Shown: one piece after another, positions 51,322 through 64,000 of the stretch
Position numbering within the stretch: position 1 is the stretch's first letter
Layout: each line of letters opens with the position of its first letter
Position numbers and translations under genes: made by a program
Source: Ianthella basta
Taxonomy: Eukaryota > Porifera > Demospongiae > Verongiida > Ianthellidae
Assembly (NCBI GenBank): GCA_964019415.1
Contig: OZ025884.1
Coordinates: 4,347,193 to 4,411,192, forward strand
DNA: 64,000 nucleotides
Direction: 5' to 3'
The notes under the pieces: generated by a model
Databases searched by the model: none
Told to the model about the DNA's origin: nothing
Seen by the model: the letters and a program-made list of their open reading frames with translations, nothing else

Positions 51322-51350
51322 TTTCAGCCAACTGTTCTGGCCTTCATCAG
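51322..51350 (-). other. hammerhead-ribozyme-like core with intact CUGAUGA box
   Basis: Read on the minus strand: CTGATGA, a stem II GGCCA/TTGGCT with loop GAACAG, then GAAA. Both conserved boxes are exact. Flanking sequence for stems I and III was not resolved by eye. Probably a remnant of a Penelope-like terminal repeat. Confidence 0.5.
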
Positions 51351-52548
51351 GGCAAATAATGAAGAAACTAATACGGGCACTGTCAATTTATAGGTATGCA
51401 TACAATTAATTGGTGTCAGATGTTTCTAGATGTTGTGCGCTCAGGTCTGGCTGTGGTTTGTCTCATCCTGCCTCCTCTTTAGGTATTCCTACTGCTACCT
51501 CTTTACCTGGTTGCTACCTATATCATAACTCAAGTACATATATATTAGCTGCAAGATTATTTAACAGCTCACAATGTATGTACACCAGTTACTACAAGCA
51601 TTGGTGTCGGAATAGCTACAGACACTTACATCATTACATAACTAGAAAGTTTTGATCCAAAGAACAGCACCATGCTCAACATTCAGCATTGCCTAACCAT
51701 TTCCATTACAGCCAATGCAGTAAACTCTGCTCCAAAACCATGAACAACTGGCAAAGGATAAACTGATGTCTGTATATACCATTGACCGATAGTTATTCTC
51801 AGCAATTCTCTTGTGCTAATGCAAGTCATGCCTTTCTACTTCATTTCATGGTACATCGCAATGACATGCACATAATAGAGTTACTGTATACGTGCACAAT
51901 GTACTGTACTGCTGCACAAAGCTATGTACACACACAAGAGGCCATAACATGCTAATTGGTGAAGTATCCTTTATGAAAATATGCTTACTTTTCAGTATTA
52001 ACCTACTTTTCAACATGATCCCATAACAATAACTAGCACAAAGCATTGCTACAACATGCGGTCACTGGCTACTACTGTCTGCCAAATAAGGAAATGAGCA
52101 AGTATATGGCCACATGCAGACTGGTCAATAGTTTCAGCCTTGATCCCCTCAATATACTTCTACTCAGCTGCCCTCCACCTTTGCTAAGTTTCACTGCACT
52201 AGATTTGTGACGGGATGGCTAGCTATGGCATTAATGTAGCTATCAGTTCAGATATGGGTGACTGGGTACACCCTTAGCTACTGTTACGTTATATGATTTA
52301 ACTACCTAAAGTTAAGACTAATGGAGAGGGTCTATGTACAATAGTCACACAATGAAAGACAAGGTAATGGAGTGCACATGGTAGGAAGGGGGGGGGGGGG
52401 GGGGGGGATATGGCAGTAGCTAGCTAGCTATAGCTATCAGACCTGAGCCGGCGGCCACCACAAGAATTGGAGACCAGTGTGGGAGTTTCAAAGGAGGTTC
52501 TGGATAGTCTTTAGAGCCCGCCCACATCCGTACATAGGATGGGATGGA

Positions 52549-52664
52549 TTGATGGCTGCTGGTGGTGATCATGGCTCAGCTGTGCAAGGGCCAGCTATTG
52601 ATCTGGAGGTTGCTGGTTCTGGTCTGGTCCACTGCTATTTTCCTTTCCCCTCTTTCCTACCATG
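52549..52664 (+). mobile_element. tRNA-like SINE remnant
   Basis: Shows an A-box-like ATGGCTCAGCTGTGCAAGGG and a B-box-like GGAGGTTGCTGGTTCTGGTC at tRNA-like spacing, ending in a CTTTCCCCTCTTTCCTACCA tail. A related copy in the opposite orientation lies at 63118-63245, aligning over about 110 bp. Confidence 0.6.
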
Positions 52665-52780
52665 AGTAATTCATGACCTTGTCTTTTAAAATGTAAGAAT
52701 AATACATTTCCAATTTTATAAAATCAATGCAAACACGTACATACTCGGGCGAAAGGCCTAGAGAGAAACAGCATCCGGTG

Positions 52781-52808
52781 ATGACGTAATCGCCAATGCG
52801 CAAGCAAA

Positions 52809-52816
<8 letters not shown>
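52781..52816 (+). promoter_or_regulatory. TFIP11 core promoter: TGACGTAA, CCAAT and TISU/YY1-like start
   Basis: A CRE/ATF-like TGACGTAA (52783-52790) and GCCAAT precede the start. The start codon context CAAAATGGCGGA resembles the TISU/YY1 element (SAASATGGCGGC, 10 of 12). In mammals TISU marks housekeeping genes with very short 5' UTRs. Confidence 0.5.
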
Positions 52817-62838
<10,022 letters not shown>

Positions 62839-63733
62839 CATCATTGTTCTTCATTTTAATGTATTGTTCTTTTTATGAACCGTATCCCTATGACACCCAG
62901 GTGGGCGCTGACTGGCGATGTGGAAATGCACTATATTTCCTTTGACTGTGTCATATCATTAAATCCTCCCTAAGTTGTACTAATGTGTGAATGCATGTAG
63001 CAGCTATGTCACTGTATTTGTTGGCACAACAGTAGATGTTGAGTCCTAGATAAGATGGTCTCAGTGAGTATTCCATACAGCATTAAACATAAATGAAAGA
63101 CAATGTTGTAAACCACACATGGTAGGAAAGAGAGGGGGGAGGGGAAGAATGGTGGAGAACCAGACCAGGGCAAACAACCTCCAGACTTTTAGCCAACCTT
63201 TTGGCAGCTGAACCACTGGTCACTGCCAACAGCCATTGATCCATTCCCTCCTTAAATATAAGTACCAATGTGGGAGTGCTCCATTCAGAGCATCCAGTGT
63301 ATTACTGAAATTCAGTAGTGCACTGGTTAGTTGGTGCCCGTGTGGGGTTTCAAATGATGGTAATTTTCTCCGGAAGACTCCAGTGTGCATACACAATTCT
63401 TAAATAAATCATAAGGAGGAAAAATTATGACATTTGAATCGCAGAATTAATAGAAAGAGGAGCAAACATGACAGTTATTCCATGCAGTCCACCATGAGCA
63501 TTGGCAGTTTCTTGCAAAGCGTGAAACATCATTATACTTGCCCTGTACATTTGCATGCCACTTACCACTCCATGCTCATGCACACTGTGTATGGATTCTG
63601 GATGAATGGTGAATTTGGCACAAGAAAGGCATGATTTTATGGGTCAACAAATTCTAGACAGCCTACAGCATGCAGTTGATGCATTAATTCTTCACAAGAA
63701 TTACAAGTAAGAAAGAGAGAAATGCACAGTCAT
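62839..63733. other. TFIP11 3' flank with SINE-like repeat
   Basis: An ATTAAA about 120 bp after the TFIP11 stop (near 62957) may be its poly(A) signal. Positions 63118-63245 are a minus-strand copy of the SINE-like repeat at 52549-52664 (shared CTGGAGGTTG, CTGGTCTGG and CTTTCCTACC blocks). Confidence 0.5.
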
Positions 63734-64000
63734 TCATGTCAAGGTAGCTGCAAGTTCTTGTACTGTATTTGTTGTAGCCTTCTTCAGGCCAAGCTTTGGC
63801 CAATGAGCAGCCATTTTAGCTCGTACAATATTACTTAGTGATGGGACCTCCACAGGTGAATCATTGTAAAAGAGTCTGAGACCTTCAACATACTTATCCC
63901 TCTGGACACCTTGCACAAGAGGAAGGTGCCATTTCAGACAGACAAAGTAGTCTAACAAATGCTGAGCTCTTGCAAGCTTCCTGTATACTTCTAGGTTCAT
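63734..64000 (-). CDS. unidentified ORF at the right edge (partial)
   Basis: 88-codon minus-strand frame, open to the window edge and ending in a stop at 63734-63736. It contains KLARAQHLLDYFVCLKWHLP, GLRLFYNDSPVEVPSLSN and WPKLGLKKATTNTVQEL. Composition looks coding and the end is compatible with a 3'-terminal exon. The family was not recognised. It could be a host gene converging on TFIP11 or a mobile-element fragment. Confidence 0.4.
   Translation of the reverse strand: MNLEVYRKLARAQHLLDYFVCLKWHLPLVQGVQRDKYVEGLRLFYNDSPVEVPSLSNIVRAKMAAHWPKLGLKKATTNTVQELAATLT

Larger units (their letters stand above)
49548..52780. other. intergenic stretch between NIDO gene and TFIP11
   Basis: The promoter sides of two divergent genes. 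No gene is recognised. It contains a hammerhead-like core (51322-51350, minus), a run of 20 G (52388-52407) and a SINE-like repeat (52549-52664). Confidence 0.5.

Overview
The window is animal nuclear DNA. Genes are split by GT-AG introns, have close human counterparts (DAP3/mS29, SIL1, TFIP11), and sit among decayed retrotransposons, MITEs, a SINE, microsatellites and a minisatellite. The gene set (a NIDO-AMOP-VWD-EGF protein beside a local CUB-protein family) and the AT-rich sequence full of short palindromic words suggest an early-branching metazoan, most likely a demosponge. That assignment is inference; no species marker such as rRNA is present.

Layout. 67-3792 (+): 3' part of mitochondrial ribosomal GTPase DAP3/mS29. 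3.8-9.6 kb: no gene seen, but a 17-bp minisatellite at 6448-6990. 9602-27657 (-): three paralogous secreted CUB-type proteins (called A, B and C here), each with seven exons and the same intron phases 2-2-0-2-1-0. Non-LTR reverse transcriptase remnants lie between B and C. 27.7-34.4 kb: mostly intergenic, with a MITE and an RT remnant. 34405-37846 (-): SIL1, the ER nucleotide exchange factor for BiP, with unfolded-protein-response-like promoter sites. 39220-49547 (-): a large secreted NIDO/IPT-like/AMOP/VWD/EGF/EGF/FN3 protein with an apparent one-base frameshift in the VWD exon and a 4.8 kb intron holding other material. 52809-62838 (+): a complete 16-exon TFIP11 (G-patch spliceosome-disassembly factor) with two THAP/P-type DNA transposons in its introns. 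An unidentified minus-strand ORF runs off the right edge.

Most novel item: the A/B/C cluster. Each predicted protein (433, 434 and 418 aa) has a signal peptide, a short Cys-rich region, a CUB-like domain, Cys-rich linker exons, a module with a G-x-K-G-C-x-G-A-E-F core that I do not recognise, and a conserved C-terminal exon starting A-T-R-P. A and B share a patch of high nucleotide identity that suggests gene conversion. The joint presence of ER-folding (SIL1) and large disulphide-rich secreted proteins is noted only as context; nothing here shows that they act together.

Exon coordinates were worked out by eye from splice sites, reading-frame continuity and family resemblance. No alignment or transcript evidence was available.
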